The translations under genes were made by a program, and so were the position numbers. The notes beneath the pieces were generated by a model. It saw only the letters and a list, made by a program, of their open reading frames with translations, ran no database searches and had not been told where the DNA came from. A stretch of DNA of 64,000 bases from Mycobacterium bohemicum DSM 44277 (GTDB lineage Bacteria; Actinomycetota; Actinomycetes; Mycobacteriales; Mycobacteriaceae): contig NZ_CSTD01000005.1 in NCBI RefSeq assembly GCF_001053185.1, forward strand, positions 124,001-188,000. Direction: 5' to 3'. Every line of letters begins with the position of its first letter. Position 1 is the stretch's first letter. Shown here one piece after another: positions 1-9,254 of the stretch.

Positions 1-104
1 TTCGCGCCTCTCGGCAGGTGGTCGCTCGAAGCGACGATTCTTCAGGTGGTACCCGGGGGAATGTCCGGCACCGTCGCCCCCCACCAACGGCCGGCGCCGC
101 GCGG

Positions 105-407
105 TTATTCCGGCGCGGGACGCACGGCCACCACGTCGGTCAGTCCGCTGACCGTGAGGAGCGGCATCAACATCTCGTTCGCGATGATCTCGATTTGACC
201 GACGTGGTCGAAGAGCGCATTGATCGCCGCGCTGTCCAGGTACTCCACCGCGCCGAAGTCGACGACCACGGTCCCGCCCCCGGTCACGGCATCGCGCAGT
301 GCGTCAGTGAAGGTGGCGATGTTGCTGAGGTCGAGTTCGCCCCGCACGATCAACGCGTCCCCACCCTCACCGCGGCGCTCCCGGGTGACGCTCAGTGGGG
401 TGGTCAT
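105..407 (-). CDS. STAS-domain anti-anti-sigma factor
   Basis: A 100-residue single-domain STAS protein of the SpoIIAA/RsbV type. In partner switching such proteins bind an RsbW-type kinase and release its sigma factor, and phosphorylation of a conserved serine blocks this. The sequence shows the G-E-L-D strand near residue 23 and the D58-S59 pair in EYLDSA, so S59 is the likely phosphosite. The ATG overlaps the stop of the upstream 1430-residue protein by four bases (ATGA), which implies translational coupling. That partner carries both a PP2C-type phosphatase and an RsbW-like ATPase domain, so it could phosphorylate and dephosphorylate this protein. Family assignment is strong; the target sigma factor is unknown. 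Confidence 0.93.
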   Translation of the reverse strand: MTTPLSVTRERRGEGGDALIVRGELDLSNIATFTDALRDAVTGGGTVVVDFGAVEYLDSAAINALFDHVGQIEIIANEMLMPLLTVSGLTDVVAVRPAPE

Positions 408-3400
408 CCGGTGATCCTCGCCCGCAGCTCCACGGTGGTGCCCGCAGCGCCCGGCGCGACGGTGACGCCATTCATGAGGCCGCGCATCAGGGTGAAGCCA
501 CGCCCGCGATGATTTCCGGGAGCCGGTTGGGGCGCCTTCCAGCTGCCGGTGTCGGTGATTGTGATGTGCACGTCGTCGGCCATCACGCTCGCGCGGAGGC
601 CGATGTTGCCCGACGTGTGGCGGTGGCCGTGTTCGATGGCATTGGCGACCGCCTCGCCGGCGGCCACCAGGATGCTGAGGGTCTGATCGGCATTGACTCC
701 GGCGCGCGCAAGCCAGCCGCGCAGCGCGGCGCGGGTCGGGCCGAGCTGGTTGACCTCGGCGGGAAAGGACATCTCCAGCGGCGGGGGCTGCCGGTAGAGC
801 AAGACGGCGACGTCGTCCTGGTAGCCGCCGCGCGGCGCGAGGTTCGTCATCAGCTCGCTCGCCAGGTAGTCCAGCGTGGTGTCGCCACAACCGCGCACGA
901 TGTCGGCGGCGCGCGCGATGCCGATGTCGAGCGCGACGCGGCGCCGCTCGACGAGACCGTCCGTGTAGAGCAGCAGGGTCGCCCGCGCCGGCAAGCTGAG
1001 CCGCGCTTCGGGACGATGCCGATCCGACCGCAGGCGCAAACCCAGCGGGATGCCGCGTCCGTCGTCGAGCAGCTGGACCGTGCGGTCGCAATGAACGAGT
1101 ACGGCAGGCGGGTGACCGGCGCTGGAATACACCAACTCCCCGGTCTCGCCGTCGAGCACCGCGCAGAACGCGGTGGTGCACCGGGCACCGGGCAGCTGCG
1201 CGGCGAATCGGTCGAGCCCCTCGAGTGCCGAACCCGGGCTGGGATTCTCCAGCAGCAGCGCGCGGCAGGCGCTGCGCAGCTGCCCCATCACCGTCGCCGC
1301 CGCCAGCCCGTGCCCGACGCAGTCCCCGACGATCAGCGCCACGCGACCGTCTTCCAGCTCGACCGCGTCGTACCAATCTCCCCCGACCTGTAGGGGACGC
1401 GCGGCGGGCTGGTACCGCACCGCGAATCCGGCGGGCAAGACCGAGGGGCCGAGCATGGCGTGCTGCAGCGCCAGGGCGGTCTCGCGTTGCTGGTCGATCT
1501 GGTGGACCCGCTGCAGGCCCTGCCCCAGCCGACCGGCCAGAACCGTCAGCAGCGTCTGGTCGTCTGCGCTGAACGGGCGTCGTTCGGCGAGTTCGACCCA
1601 GATCACCAGCACGCCCAGCGGATGCTGCAGGGCGATGCCGGCCGCCCCGTGTTCGGTGGTGTCGGCGGTCAGCATCTGACCGTCGCGCAACGAGCAGATC
1701 GTGTCCTGGGTCGCGGCCGGCAAGTCGGCCCACAGTGCGGGCCCGCCATCCGACACCAGACTGGGTGGTCCCCAGCCGGAGTGCGGGGTGCCCGACTGGC
1801 CGGCCCGAAGGGGAAACGTGAGGGCGACGACACGGTGCGCCCGCCAGAGCCGGCGCAGGCCCCGGACGGCGGCGTGGACCGCGTCGTCGACCGTATCCGC
1901 TTGCGCCAGTTGCTCATTGAGGTCGGCCAGCGCACTCTGGCGTTGCACGGCGTAGTGCTCGGTGGTGACGTCGTCGAATGTTCCGACCACCACCCGCCTG
2001 CCGGTGTCGGGGTCGCGGGCGTGGTTGACGGCCGTCCGGATCCATATCCGATGCCCGTCGCGGTGGACGGCGGGCACGACGTAGGTGCCGCTGGTCTCGC
2101 CGCGGAGCGCCCTGGAGACGTCGGCGAGTTGTACGTACGAGTCGTGGTCGTTGTCCGCATCGGGCCACCACGGGTGCGGGGCCTGGTACGGCAGGCCGCC
2201 TTGGCCATAGCCCAGGATCTGGGTGAACGCGGCGTTGATCTCGGTAACGGCGCCGCGGTCGTCGCACACGAAGAACGCTTCCTGGGTGGATTCGATCAAC
2301 GCGCTGCGCCAGCGGGCCTGGTGGTTGCGCAGCCGCGCCAATTCGATGTTCGCGCGCACGCGGGCCAGCAGTTCGGCGGCGACGAACGGCTTGACGAGGT
2401 AGTCGTCGGCGCCGGCACGCAATCCTTCGATGGAGGCTTCCTGCCCGGCGTGGGCGGACACCAGCACGACCGGTACGGCGGCGGTGCGCGCATCCGCACG
2501 CAACTCCTTGACCAGCGTCATCCCGTCCAGCCGGGGCATCATCACGTCGCTGATGACCAGATCCGGCGCTTTGGCGCGCACGGCCGCCAAGGCCTGCACG
2601 CCGTCGCTGACCGACTCGACGAGGTAACCCGCGGCCCCGAGCAAACGTGCCAGATACTCGCGCATGTCGATGTTGTCGTCGGCGATCAGCACCCGCGGCG
2701 GTGGCCCGGCGCTCCACGCCTGGCCGAAGGCGCCGACCGGAGCTAGGCCCACGTCCGCGTCCGGCGACGCCACGGTGGCCGCGTCGGTGGCCACCCACCG
2801 CAGGGCCTCCTGCACGTACGGCTCGGCGATACCCGAACCGCCGCGAGAACTCTCGGTGGGCGAGACGGCATCGGGCGGCAGGTGCGCGGTGCCCAGAGGC
2901 AAGCGGATCGTGAAAGAGGTGCCCGCGCCGTCGACGCTGTCCACGGTGATGCCGCCGCCGTGCATGCCCACCAGTTCCTTGACCAGAGCCAACCCGATTC
3001 CGCTGCCCTCGGCGGAGCGGGCGTAGGGCGTTTCGATGCGGCGAAACCGCTCGAACAACCGCGGCACTTCGGCGGCGGGGACGCCGATGCCGGTGTCGCT
3101 GACGGTGACGACGGCATCACCGGCGTCCCGGCGCACCGCGACGGTGATGGAGCCTTCGAACGTGAATTTCAGCGCGTTCGACAGCAGGTTGAGGACGACC
3201 TTTTCCCACATGTCGCGGTCCAGGTACACCGGCTCGTCCAGCGGCGGGCAGTCCACGTCGAGGACCAGCCCCGCGCGCTCGACGGCAGACCGGAAGATGC
3301 TGGCCAGGTCCGCGGTGACGGCAGCCAGGTCGACGGGCTCGTAATGGGCCTGCATGCGGCCGGCCTGAATGCGCGAAAAGTCGAGCAGCGTGTTGACGAG

Positions 3401-4696
3401 CTTGATCAGGCGCAGGCCGTTGCGATGGATGACGTCGAGTTCCTCCCGCGTGCCGGCGTCGAAACCGTCGGCCCGCGCCCGCATTTCGGCCACCGGCCCG
3501 AGGATCAGCGTCAGCGGTGTGCGCAGTTCGTGGCTGATGTTGGAGAAGAACGTCGTCTTGGCGCGGTCCAGCTCTGCGAGTTCCTCGGCCCGTCGCAACT
3601 GGGCCTGGTAGCTGCGCGCACTGCCGATTCCCGCCGCCAGATGCGCGGCGACCAGGTGCAGGAACCCGCGGTAGGCGTCGTCCAGCCTCCGGTAGCGATT
3701 CAGCCCGGCCACCAGAATTCCGTAGGGCGCGATGCCTTGCTGGACAAGCGGCACCGCCAGAGCCTGGGTGGGCGGCTCCGGCCAGGCTCCGGTCGGCAGG
3801 CCCGCCGCGAGTTCACCGTTGAGCGTCAGCAACGTCGAATCACTGCGCGCCGGTTGTCCGAGGCCGTGAACCGCAGCGTCGGCCAGGTCCGGCAGCGCGA
3901 CCGCCAACGGATGGTCGCTTTCGATCCCGCTCACGCCACCGAGCCGGGCGTCACCGTCTGGGCCGAACAAATAGATGAGCGCAAACGGCAAATCGCGCTT
4001 GTTGAGCCCGAGTTGACGCGTCGCGAAGGCCAGCATCTGGTCCTCGGTGCGCACCGCGGTCGGGTCGGAGCCGAGGTCACGCAGTGTCGCCAGCCGCCGC
4101 TCGGCGATCACCTGGTCGGTGTCCTCGCTGACGACGCACAGCATGCCGGCCACCTGCCCGCCGTCATCGCGCAGCGGGCTGTAGGAGAACGTGTGGTAGG
4201 ACTCCTCGACGTAGCCCGACCGCTCGACGAAGAGCTGCAGCGTCCTGTCCCAGGTCGCCTGGCCTGTGGAGAGCACCTGCTCGATTCGGGGGCCGACGTC
4301 GGCCCAGATCTCCGCCCACACCTCGCGGGCGGGGCGCCCGAGCGCCCACGGGTATTTGCGGCCCAGGGTGGCGTGCCGATAGGCGGAGTTACAGAAGAAC
4401 GTGAGGTCCGGCCCCCACGCCATCCACATGGAAAACCGCGACGACAGAAGGATGTTCACCGCGGTCTGCAGGCTCTGGGGCCACCCGTCCGGCGATCCGA
4501 GCGGGGTCGCCGGCCAATCGACGCGGACGAGGGCGGATCGAAGTTCGGCGTCGGCGTCAAACATCGCGGCCGCCGGGGGGTCGGTCGTGTGGTCGGCAGG
4601 GGTCTGGGACACGGGCGCGCCGCCGTCACCCGGCTGGCTCATCCAGTCGGGCGCTTGCGCTGCACCGCTATCGGCAGGGCCCCGCATCTCGATCAC
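404..4696 (-). CDS. Hybrid histidine kinase / receiver / SpoIIE phosphatase / RsbW-like integrator protein
   Basis: A 1430-residue cytoplasmic signalling protein. In order: an N-terminal PAS-like sensor (about 60-185), a GAF-like region (about 195-370), HisKA with SHELRTPLT and H389, HATPase with N and G boxes (about 490-610), a receiver with phospho-acceptor D717 (about 665-790), a PAS domain (about 795-915), a second GAF-like region (to about 1075), a SpoIIE/PP2C phosphatase with GGDWYDA (about 1090-1290), and a C-terminal RsbW-type ATPase with GEAVANAIEHGH near 1350. It joins two-component and partner-switching signalling in one chain. The start is GTG 4696; ATG 4687 is possible. It is coupled to the downstream STAS gene. 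I see no membrane segment. Confidence 0.93.
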   Translation of the reverse strand: MIEMRGPADSGAAQAPDWMSQPGDGGAPVSQTPADHTTDPPAAAMFDADAELRSALVRVDWPATPLGSPDGWPQSLQTAVNILLSSRFSMWMAWGPDLTFFCNSAYRHATLGRKYPWALGRPAREVWAEIWADVGPRIEQVLSTGQATWDRTLQLFVERSGYVEESYHTFSYSPLRDDGGQVAGMLCVVSEDTDQVIAERRLATLRDLGSDPTAVRTEDQMLAFATRQLGLNKRDLPFALIYLFGPDGDARLGGVSGIESDHPLAVALPDLADAAVHGLGQPARSDSTLLTLNGELAAGLPTGAWPEPPTQALAVPLVQQGIAPYGILVAGLNRYRRLDDAYRGFLHLVAAHLAAGIGSARSYQAQLRRAEELAELDRAKTTFFSNISHELRTPLTLILGPVAEMRARADGFDAGTREELDVIHRNGLRLIKLVNTLLDFSRIQAGRMQAHYEPVDLAAVTADLASIFRSAVERAGLVLDVDCPPLDEPVYLDRDMWEKVVLNLLSNALKFTFEGSITVAVRRDAGDAVVTVSDTGIGVPAAEVPRLFERFRRIETPYARSAEGSGIGLALVKELVGMHGGGITVDSVDGAGTSFTIRLPLGTAHLPPDAVSPTESSRGGSGIAEPYVQEALRWVATDAATVASPDADVGLAPVGAFGQAWSAGPPPRVLIADDNIDMREYLARLLGAAGYLVESVSDGVQALAAVRAKAPDLVISDVMMPRLDGMTLVKELRADARTAAVPVVLVSAHAGQEASIEGLRAGADDYLVKPFVAAELLARVRANIELARLRNHQARWRSALIESTQEAFFVCDDRGAVTEINAAFTQILGYGQGGLPYQAPHPWWPDADNDHDSYVQLADVSRALRGETSGTYVVPAVHRDGHRIWIRTAVNHARDPDTGRRVVVGTFDDVTTEHYAVQRQSALADLNEQLAQADTVDDAVHAAVRGLRRLWRAHRVVALTFPLRAGQSGTPHSGWGPPSLVSDGGPALWADLPAATQDTICSLRDGQMLTADTTEHGAAGIALQHPLGVLVIWVELAERRPFSADDQTLLTVLAGRLGQGLQRVHQIDQQRETALALQHAMLGPSVLPAGFAVRYQPAARPLQVGGDWYDAVELEDGRVALIVGDCVGHGLAAATVMGQLRSACRALLLENPSPGSALEGLDRFAAQLPGARCTTAFCAVLDGETGELVYSSAGHPPAVLVHCDRTVQLLDDGRGIPLGLRLRSDRHRPEARLSLPARATLLLYTDGLVERRRVALDIGIARAADIVRGCGDTTLDYLASELMTNLAPRGGYQDDVAVLLYRQPPPLEMSFPAEVNQLGPTRAALRGWLARAGVNADQTLSILVAAGEAVANAIEHGHRHTSGNIGLRASVMADDVHITITDTGSWKAPQPAPGNHRGRGFTLMRGLMNGVTVAPGAAGTTVELRARITG

Positions 4697-4764
4697 CGGA
4701 GCCTACCGGAGCGCCGCGTCGCCCCGGTGTCCGTCGGGACGGACGCGCGGGCGTGGGGTCGCGG

Positions 4765-5625
4765 TCAGGCGGCGAGGCGGGGGAGCACCCGATCGCCGAA
4801 CCGCGTGACCCAGCCGGCGGGGTCGGGGTTGCCGGGCAGCGGCCCGGTGTTGATCAGGTCGATACCCAGCGCGGCGTAACGGTCCAGGGTGCGCAGGTAC
4901 TGGTCGATGTCGGCGAATGGATCGACGTAATAGGCTGCGGTCAAGCGGATTTCGGAGAAGTCACGGCCGACCGCATCGCAGTGGCGGCGCAGCACGTCGA
5001 TCTTGTGCGGCAGCTCGTCCAGCGACGACGTGCTGTTCCACACGTCGGCGTATTGGGCGACCAGGCGGAGAGTCTTTCGTTCGCCCGAACCCCCGATGAG
5101 GATGGGCGGGCGGCGCAGCGGCTGCGGCCGGCAGATGGTCTCGGCCAAGCGGTAGTGGCTGCCCTCGTAGGGGCCGTCGTCGGCGCTCCACATCTGTAGG
5201 CAGATCTGCAGCGTCTCCTCGAGCATCTCGAACCGCTCGCGCAGCGGGGGGTACGGGATGCCCAGCGCGTGGTGCTCGCGGTCGTACCAGGCGGCGCCGA
5301 TCCCGAACATCGTTCGACCGCCGGCCAGGACGTCCAGCGTCGTCATCGTCTTGGCCAGCACGCCCGGGTATCGGTACGTGACGCCGGTGACGAGCATGGT
5401 CAGGGTGATGCGCTCGGTCAGGGCGGCGAGGTATCCCATGGAGGTGTAGCCCTCGAGGAACGGGTCCTCGGCGCGCCCCACCCCCTCCATCTGGAAGAAA
5501 TGGTCGGCCAGGGAGAACATCTCGGCGCCGGCGTCCTCGGCGGCCCTGGCCGTGGCGGCCAGGGTGGGACCCAGGCGCTCCGCGTCGCCGGGCAGGAAGT
5601 CGATGTAGTGAATACCGAATCTCAT
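4765..5625 (-). CDS. LLM-class F420-dependent oxidoreductase
   Basis: A 286-residue luciferase-like TIM-barrel protein of the F420-dependent mycobacterial group. It starts MRFGIHYIDF and carries the typical LTMLVTGVTYRYPGVLAK, GGRTMFGIGAAWYDREH and PPILIGGSGERKTL segments that line the cofactor pocket in this family. I chose ATG 5625 because the barrel begins immediately there and it follows the MarR stop by 16 bases, which suggests a two-gene operon. The oxidised substrate is unknown. The MarR partner may sense it. Confidence 0.92.
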   Translation of the reverse strand: MRFGIHYIDFLPGDAERLGPTLAATARAAEDAGAEMFSLADHFFQMEGVGRAEDPFLEGYTSMGYLAALTERITLTMLVTGVTYRYPGVLAKTMTTLDVLAGGRTMFGIGAAWYDREHHALGIPYPPLRERFEMLEETLQICLQMWSADDGPYEGSHYRLAETICRPQPLRRPPILIGGSGERKTLRLVAQYADVWNSTSSLDELPHKIDVLRRHCDAVGRDFSEIRLTAAYYVDPFADIDQYLRTLDRYAALGIDLINTGPLPGNPDPAGWVTRFGDRVLPRLAA

Positions 5626-5641
5626 TGTTTCACCGAGCCTT

Positions 5642-6076
5642 TCATGCGTCGAGTCGACCGAGCAGCGCCAGGGCCTCGTTGATAACCCGACGCTCACGCT
5701 CGGTATAACGGTCTTCCAGCGCCCGCACCAGCCACTCCTCGCGGACCGCGCGATGGCCTTCGGCACGGCGCCGGCCGAGCGCGGTCAGCGTGATCAGCTG
5801 GCGGCGGCCGTCATGGGGGTCGGGGGCGCGATCGATCAGGCCGTGCCGGTCGAGCCCCGCCACGGTGGCGGCCATGGACTGCGGGCGGACGCGTTCCGCA
5901 CCGGCGAGCTCGCTGGTGGAGGCCGCGCCGTTTTTGGCGAGTCGCAGCAGCACCGCCGTCTGCGGGGGAGTGAGGTCATCGCCCGTGGTGATGTCCCGCA
6001 GCCTCCTGCGCAACCTGCTGAACACCACGCGCAGGTCCCTGGCGGCCTGGACGGAGGATTCGCTGAAACGCGCCAT
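5642..6076 (-). CDS. MarR-family transcriptional regulator
   Basis: A 144-residue winged-helix regulator. It has LTPPQTAVLLRLAKNG leading into the recognition helix (RVRPQSMAATVAGLDRHGLI), then a wing with DPHDGRRQLITLT, the D-x-R-DGR motif of MarR proteins. N- and C-terminal helices would form the dimer. The gene lies just upstream of the LLM oxidoreductase, so it probably controls that enzyme and itself. A perfect inverted repeat 12 bases upstream of its ATG is a good candidate operator. The ligand cannot be told from sequence. Confidence 0.93.
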   Translation of the reverse strand: MARFSESSVQAARDLRVVFSRLRRRLRDITTGDDLTPPQTAVLLRLAKNGAASTSELAGAERVRPQSMAATVAGLDRHGLIDRAPDPHDGRRQLITLTALGRRRAEGHRAVREEWLVRALEDRYTERERRVINEALALLGRLDA

Positions 6077-6087
6077 AAGAACAGCCT

Positions 6088-6101
6088 AGACTGTGCAGTC
6101 T
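6088..6101. promoter_or_regulatory. Candidate MarR operator (perfect palindrome)
   Basis: AGACTG-TG-CAGTCT is a perfect 6-bp inverted repeat with a 2-bp spacer, in the 88-bp gap upstream of the MarR gene. Position and symmetry fit an autoregulatory MarR site. No second copy was noticed elsewhere in the window. Confidence 0.5.
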
Positions 6102-6164
6102 GGCCTGTCGAGTTGGGGATGGCTACGCTGACAATATTTAAGTGCGAACGCATTTGGTGCGGGG

Positions 6165-7190
6165 CTACTCGCCTTCCGCGGCTCTGTCGACGAAGGTCTG
6201 GGCCGCGCGCCGGATGAACTCTTCGGTGGGCGCGGGGTGCCAGCCCAGTTCGCGGGTGGCCTTGGCGTGGCTGGCGGGCGAGGTCAGGGCGATCAGCCGG
6301 GCGCTTTGGCGACCGATGGGAAGGTCTCGCCGCAGCAGCGGTCGCGCGGCCTCGCCCAGCGCGGCGAACGCGTAGACCAGCGCCATCGGTATGCCGATCC
6401 GCGGGGGCCGCGCGCCGACGGCCTCGGCGGCCAGCGTGAGAAGTTCCCGCTGGGTCATGTAGCGCTCGGAAATGATGTAGCGCTGGCCGATTCGCCCCTT
6501 TTGCGCCGCCAGCAGCAGGGCGTCGGCGACGTCGTCGATGCCCACCACCTCGGCGCCGACGCCGCGCACATAGAACGGCAGTTTCCCGAGCGCCGCGAGC
6601 CGCACCAGCATTCCCTGCCGCGGCTGCCAGTCCGGGGGCCCGTAGGGGTTGGACACGTTGGTTACCACGGCGGGCAGGCCGTGGTTGGCGGCGTAGGAGA
6701 ACACCAGGTCCTCGGCCTGACGGCGCGACTCGATGTAGCTGCCGGCCCGGTCCGCCCAGTTGAAAGGCGTTTCCTCGTCCACGGTTTCGCCGTGCTCGCC
6801 GATCGCGATCGCGCCGATGGTGCTCAGGAACACGAATCGGTGCAGGTCGGCCTTCGCGGCCACCTCGAGGACGTTGCGCAGACCCTTGACGTTGGTTTCG
6901 AACAGCGGTGCGGGATCGCGCAATTCGGCTCGGGTGTCGACGACGCAGTAGTAGACGACGTCGCGATCGGACATGGCGGCGGCGACCTGCGCCGTGTCGA
7001 AGATGTCGCCGTAATGCCGGTCGACGGCCAGGCCGTCGATGCCCTTGGTGGAGCTCGATTTTCGCAACAGCACCCGGACGTCGGCGCCACCGGCCACCAG
7101 GTGGCGGGTCACGCACGCTCCGACGTTGCCGCTGGCCCCCATCACCAGGGCGCGCTGTCCGGCCACCGCGGGGTCTGCGCCTGCCGCCAT
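6165..7190 (-). CDS. NAD(P)-dependent epimerase/dehydratase-like protein (extended SDR)
   Basis: A 341-residue Rossmann protein of the dihydroflavonol-reductase/3-beta-HSD-like extended SDR group. The nucleotide-binding motif is MGASGNVGA (18-26), and FLSTIGAIAIGEHG (121-134) supplies the active-site serine strand. The catalytic YxxxK position reads Y152-I-E-S-R156, so lysine is replaced by arginine, which is unusual and may change activity. ATG 7190 follows a GAGG ribosome site. The substrate is unknown. Its neighbours on the same strand are LLM oxidoreductases, which suggests redox metabolism of a hydrophobic compound. Confidence 0.88.
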   Translation of the reverse strand: MAAGADPAVAGQRALVMGASGNVGACVTRHLVAGGADVRVLLRKSSSTKGIDGLAVDRHYGDIFDTAQVAAAMSDRDVVYYCVVDTRAELRDPAPLFETNVKGLRNVLEVAAKADLHRFVFLSTIGAIAIGEHGETVDEETPFNWADRAGSYIESRRQAEDLVFSYAANHGLPAVVTNVSNPYGPPDWQPRQGMLVRLAALGKLPFYVRGVGAEVVGIDDVADALLLAAQKGRIGQRYIISERYMTQRELLTLAAEAVGARPPRIGIPMALVYAFAALGEAARPLLRRDLPIGRQSARLIALTSPASHAKATRELGWHPAPTEEFIRRAAQTFVDRAAEGE

Positions 7191-7253
7191 CTGAAGACCT
7201 CGACTTCTCGCCGTCGGATTTACTGTGATGCCGACAGTAAGAATCGCACGGGG

Positions 7254-8111
7254 CTAGGCCAGGTCGGCGAGCACCCGTTCGAGCGCGGCGAGATGGTCGT
7301 CGACGGTGGCCAGGCCGGCGTTCATGGTGTTCACCGAAACGTGCGTCGCCCCGGCGGCTTTCCAGGCCGCGATGTCCGCGGCCACCTTGTCGCGGTCGCC
7401 GGACCAGCTCACGCGCCCCTCCATCCCGAGGCTTTCCGGGTCCCGCCCCGCCGCCGTCGCCGCGCGTCGCACCTGCTCGAGGGCGTGATCGAGCCGCGGC
7501 CCCGGGCCCACCATGGGGAACCAGCCGTCGCCCAGCCGTCCGGCGCGCTCGTAGGCGCGGTCGGAGGCCGCGCCGAACCACACCGGGATCGGGCGTTGCA
7601 CGGGCAGCGGGGCCAGGCCCGCCGCGGTGATCGTGTGGTGCCGCCCGTTGAACGTGACCGAGGGCTCCGTCCACAGCCTGCGCATCACCTCCACCTGCTC
7701 CTCCGAGCGCCTGCCGCGGTTGGTGAACGTCTCGCCGAGGGCCTCGTACTCGACGGCGTTCCAACCCAGGCCGACGCCAAGCCGGAACCGGCCGCCGGTG
7801 AGCAGATCGACCTCGGCGGCCTGCTTGGCGACCAGGACCGACTGCCGCTGCGGCAGGATGATGACGCCGGTGACCAGTTCCAGCGACGTGACGGCGGCCA
7901 GGTAGCCGAACATGACGAACGGCTCGTGGAACGTGGAGCCGATGTCGTAGGGGCCGTCCCAGCCTCGGTGCACCTTCGGATCGGCGCCCACGACGTGGTC
8001 ATAGGCCAGGATGTGGGTGAACCCCAGCTCCTCGACCCGTTGCCCGTACGCGCGGACGACGGCGGGATCCCCGCCGAGTTCGGTCTGTGGGAAGACGACA
8101 CCAATGCGCAT
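7254..8111 (-). CDS. LLM-class F420-dependent oxidoreductase
   Basis: A 285-residue member of the luciferase-like F420-dependent family, close to the TIGR03619 group. It opens MRIGVVFPQTELGGD and has ILAYDHVVGADP, ELVTGVIILPQRQSVLVAKQ, GGRFRLGVGLGWNAVEYEAL and PIPVWFGAASDRAYERAGR. ATG 8111 places the first beta strand at the N terminus. The gene is 63 bases upstream of the epimerase-like gene on the same strand. Upstream, about 200 bases separate it from the divergent PF10118/ferredoxin operon. Confidence 0.92.
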   Translation of the reverse strand: MRIGVVFPQTELGGDPAVVRAYGQRVEELGFTHILAYDHVVGADPKVHRGWDGPYDIGSTFHEPFVMFGYLAAVTSLELVTGVIILPQRQSVLVAKQAAEVDLLTGGRFRLGVGLGWNAVEYEALGETFTNRGRRSEEQVEVMRRLWTEPSVTFNGRHHTITAAGLAPLPVQRPIPVWFGAASDRAYERAGRLGDGWFPMVGPGPRLDHALEQVRRAATAAGRDPESLGMEGRVSWSGDRDKVAADIAAWKAAGATHVSVNTMNAGLATVDDHLAALERVLADLA

Positions 8112-8172
8112 CCACCGTTCAACCCCGCCACGCCGCGATTGCTTCCAGAGCCGCGGAAATCGCCGCCGGTAT

Positions 8173-8198
8173 GTATAGCGGCCAGACGGGCCGGGTAT
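8173..8198 (+). promoter_or_regulatory. Possible SigF-type promoter of the PF10118/ferredoxin operon
   Basis: GTAT, a 16-base spacer and GGGTAT resemble the mycobacterial SigF pattern (GTTT-N16-GGGTAT) with one -35 mismatch. It lies 115 bases upstream of the GTG at 8313. Confidence 0.3.
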
Positions 8199-8312
8199 CC
8201 GGCCGGTTGGATGGTCGCCGCGCGGGCTGTTCGGAATTCCGCGGCGGTCGACCGGTTCCTCGAGGCGATGGGGAGGACCGGCCCTCGGTCGGTCGACCGG
8301 AAGGAGCGTGCC

Positions 8313-9254
8313 GTGCCGGAGGTAGAACTTCATCACGACGGACACCCGCAGTACCGGCGGATGGTCCGTTTCGACTGGTCGAAGACGCCGCTGCACTGGG
8401 TGCCCGACGACCCGTTCTCGACGCACATGATCAATGTCTTGCACCTGCTGCTGCCCGAGGGCGAGCGGCACTTCATCAAAGCCGTGCTCGAGGCGTCGTC
8501 GATGGTCGACGATCCCGAGCTCGAGGCGTCCATCAAACCGTTCATCCAGCAGGAGTCCTGGCACGCCTGGGCGCACCAGGTGGTACTGGACCGCCTCGCC
8601 GAGCAGGGGATCGACACCAGGCCGTACACCGATCGGCTCGGGCGAGTGTTGTCGATGACGCTGGGTGATCCCCCCCGGTGGTTTCCTCCGGCCATGAAGC
8701 GGTGGTGGCTGTACCGGCGCCTTGCCGATGTCGCCGCGCTGGAGCACTTCACGGCGATGCTGGGCCAGTGGGTGCTGACCAACCGGGGCCTGGACTACGC
8801 ACGGGCCGACCCCATGATGCTCGACCTGCTGCGCTGGCACGGCGCCGAGGAGGTCGAGCACCGCGCACTGGTGTTCGACGTCTACCAGCATGTCTGCGGG
8901 AGCTACCTGATCAGGGCGTTCTCGATGTTGTTCACGGCGCCGCTGTTCATCGGCTGGTGGGTCGCGGGAGCCCGCTACTTGATGGCCCAGGACCCGACCA
9001 TCGATCGCAAATGGCGCTGGCGGGACTGGCTGTGGGCCGCCCGCGAGTATCGGTTGCCGGGCCCGTGGAAGCTGCTCGTGACGACGCCTCTCCGGTATAT
9101 GCGGCCCCGCCACCACCCGAACGACGAGGGGTCCACGCAGATGGCTGTTGACTACCTGGAGTATTCGCCGGCGGCCAGGGACGCCCGCGAGCGCGCGCTG
9201 TCGCAGCGGACGTCGGGCGGGCCCAACCTGTCGCCCGAGCGGGCGGGCGCGTGA
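8313..9254 (+). CDS. PF10118-family 'metal-dependent hydrolase', probable di-iron oxygenase
   Basis: A 313-residue mostly helical protein of the family annotated as predicted metal-dependent hydrolase. GTG 8313 follows AAGGAG by six bases. The sequence holds an ordered ligand set: E49/E51, E81-x-x-H84, E144, and H176-x3-E180-x-x-H183. This matches the E / ExxH / E / HxxxExxH scheme of ferritin-like di-iron N-oxygenases such as AurF, with similar spacing. The next two genes encode a ferredoxin and a ferredoxin reductase, the electron supply an oxygenase needs and a hydrolase does not. I therefore infer a di-iron monooxygenase. The substrate is unknown. The hydrophobic stretch at about 200-222 could touch membrane. 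Confidence 0.85.
   Translation: MPEVELHHDGHPQYRRMVRFDWSKTPLHWVPDDPFSTHMINVLHLLLPEGERHFIKAVLEASSMVDDPELEASIKPFIQQESWHAWAHQVVLDRLAEQGIDTRPYTDRLGRVLSMTLGDPPRWFPPAMKRWWLYRRLADVAALEHFTAMLGQWVLTNRGLDYARADPMMLDLLRWHGAEEVEHRALVFDVYQHVCGSYLIRAFSMLFTAPLFIGWWVAGARYLMAQDPTIDRKWRWRDWLWAAREYRLPGPWKLLVTTPLRYMRPRHHPNDEGSTQMAVDYLEYSPAARDARERALSQRTSGGPNLSPERAGA

Noticed and set aside
2882..4879. 665-codon open frame antisense to the hybrid kinase
   Set aside because: Arginine, glycine and histidine-rich with no family resemblance, opposite a clearly real gene.
6237..9254. Open frame of about 1000 codons on the plus strand running through the epimerase and LLM genes
   Set aside because: Only its last 313 codons (from GTG 8313) resemble a protein. 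The rest is an antisense shadow typical of high-G+C DNA.
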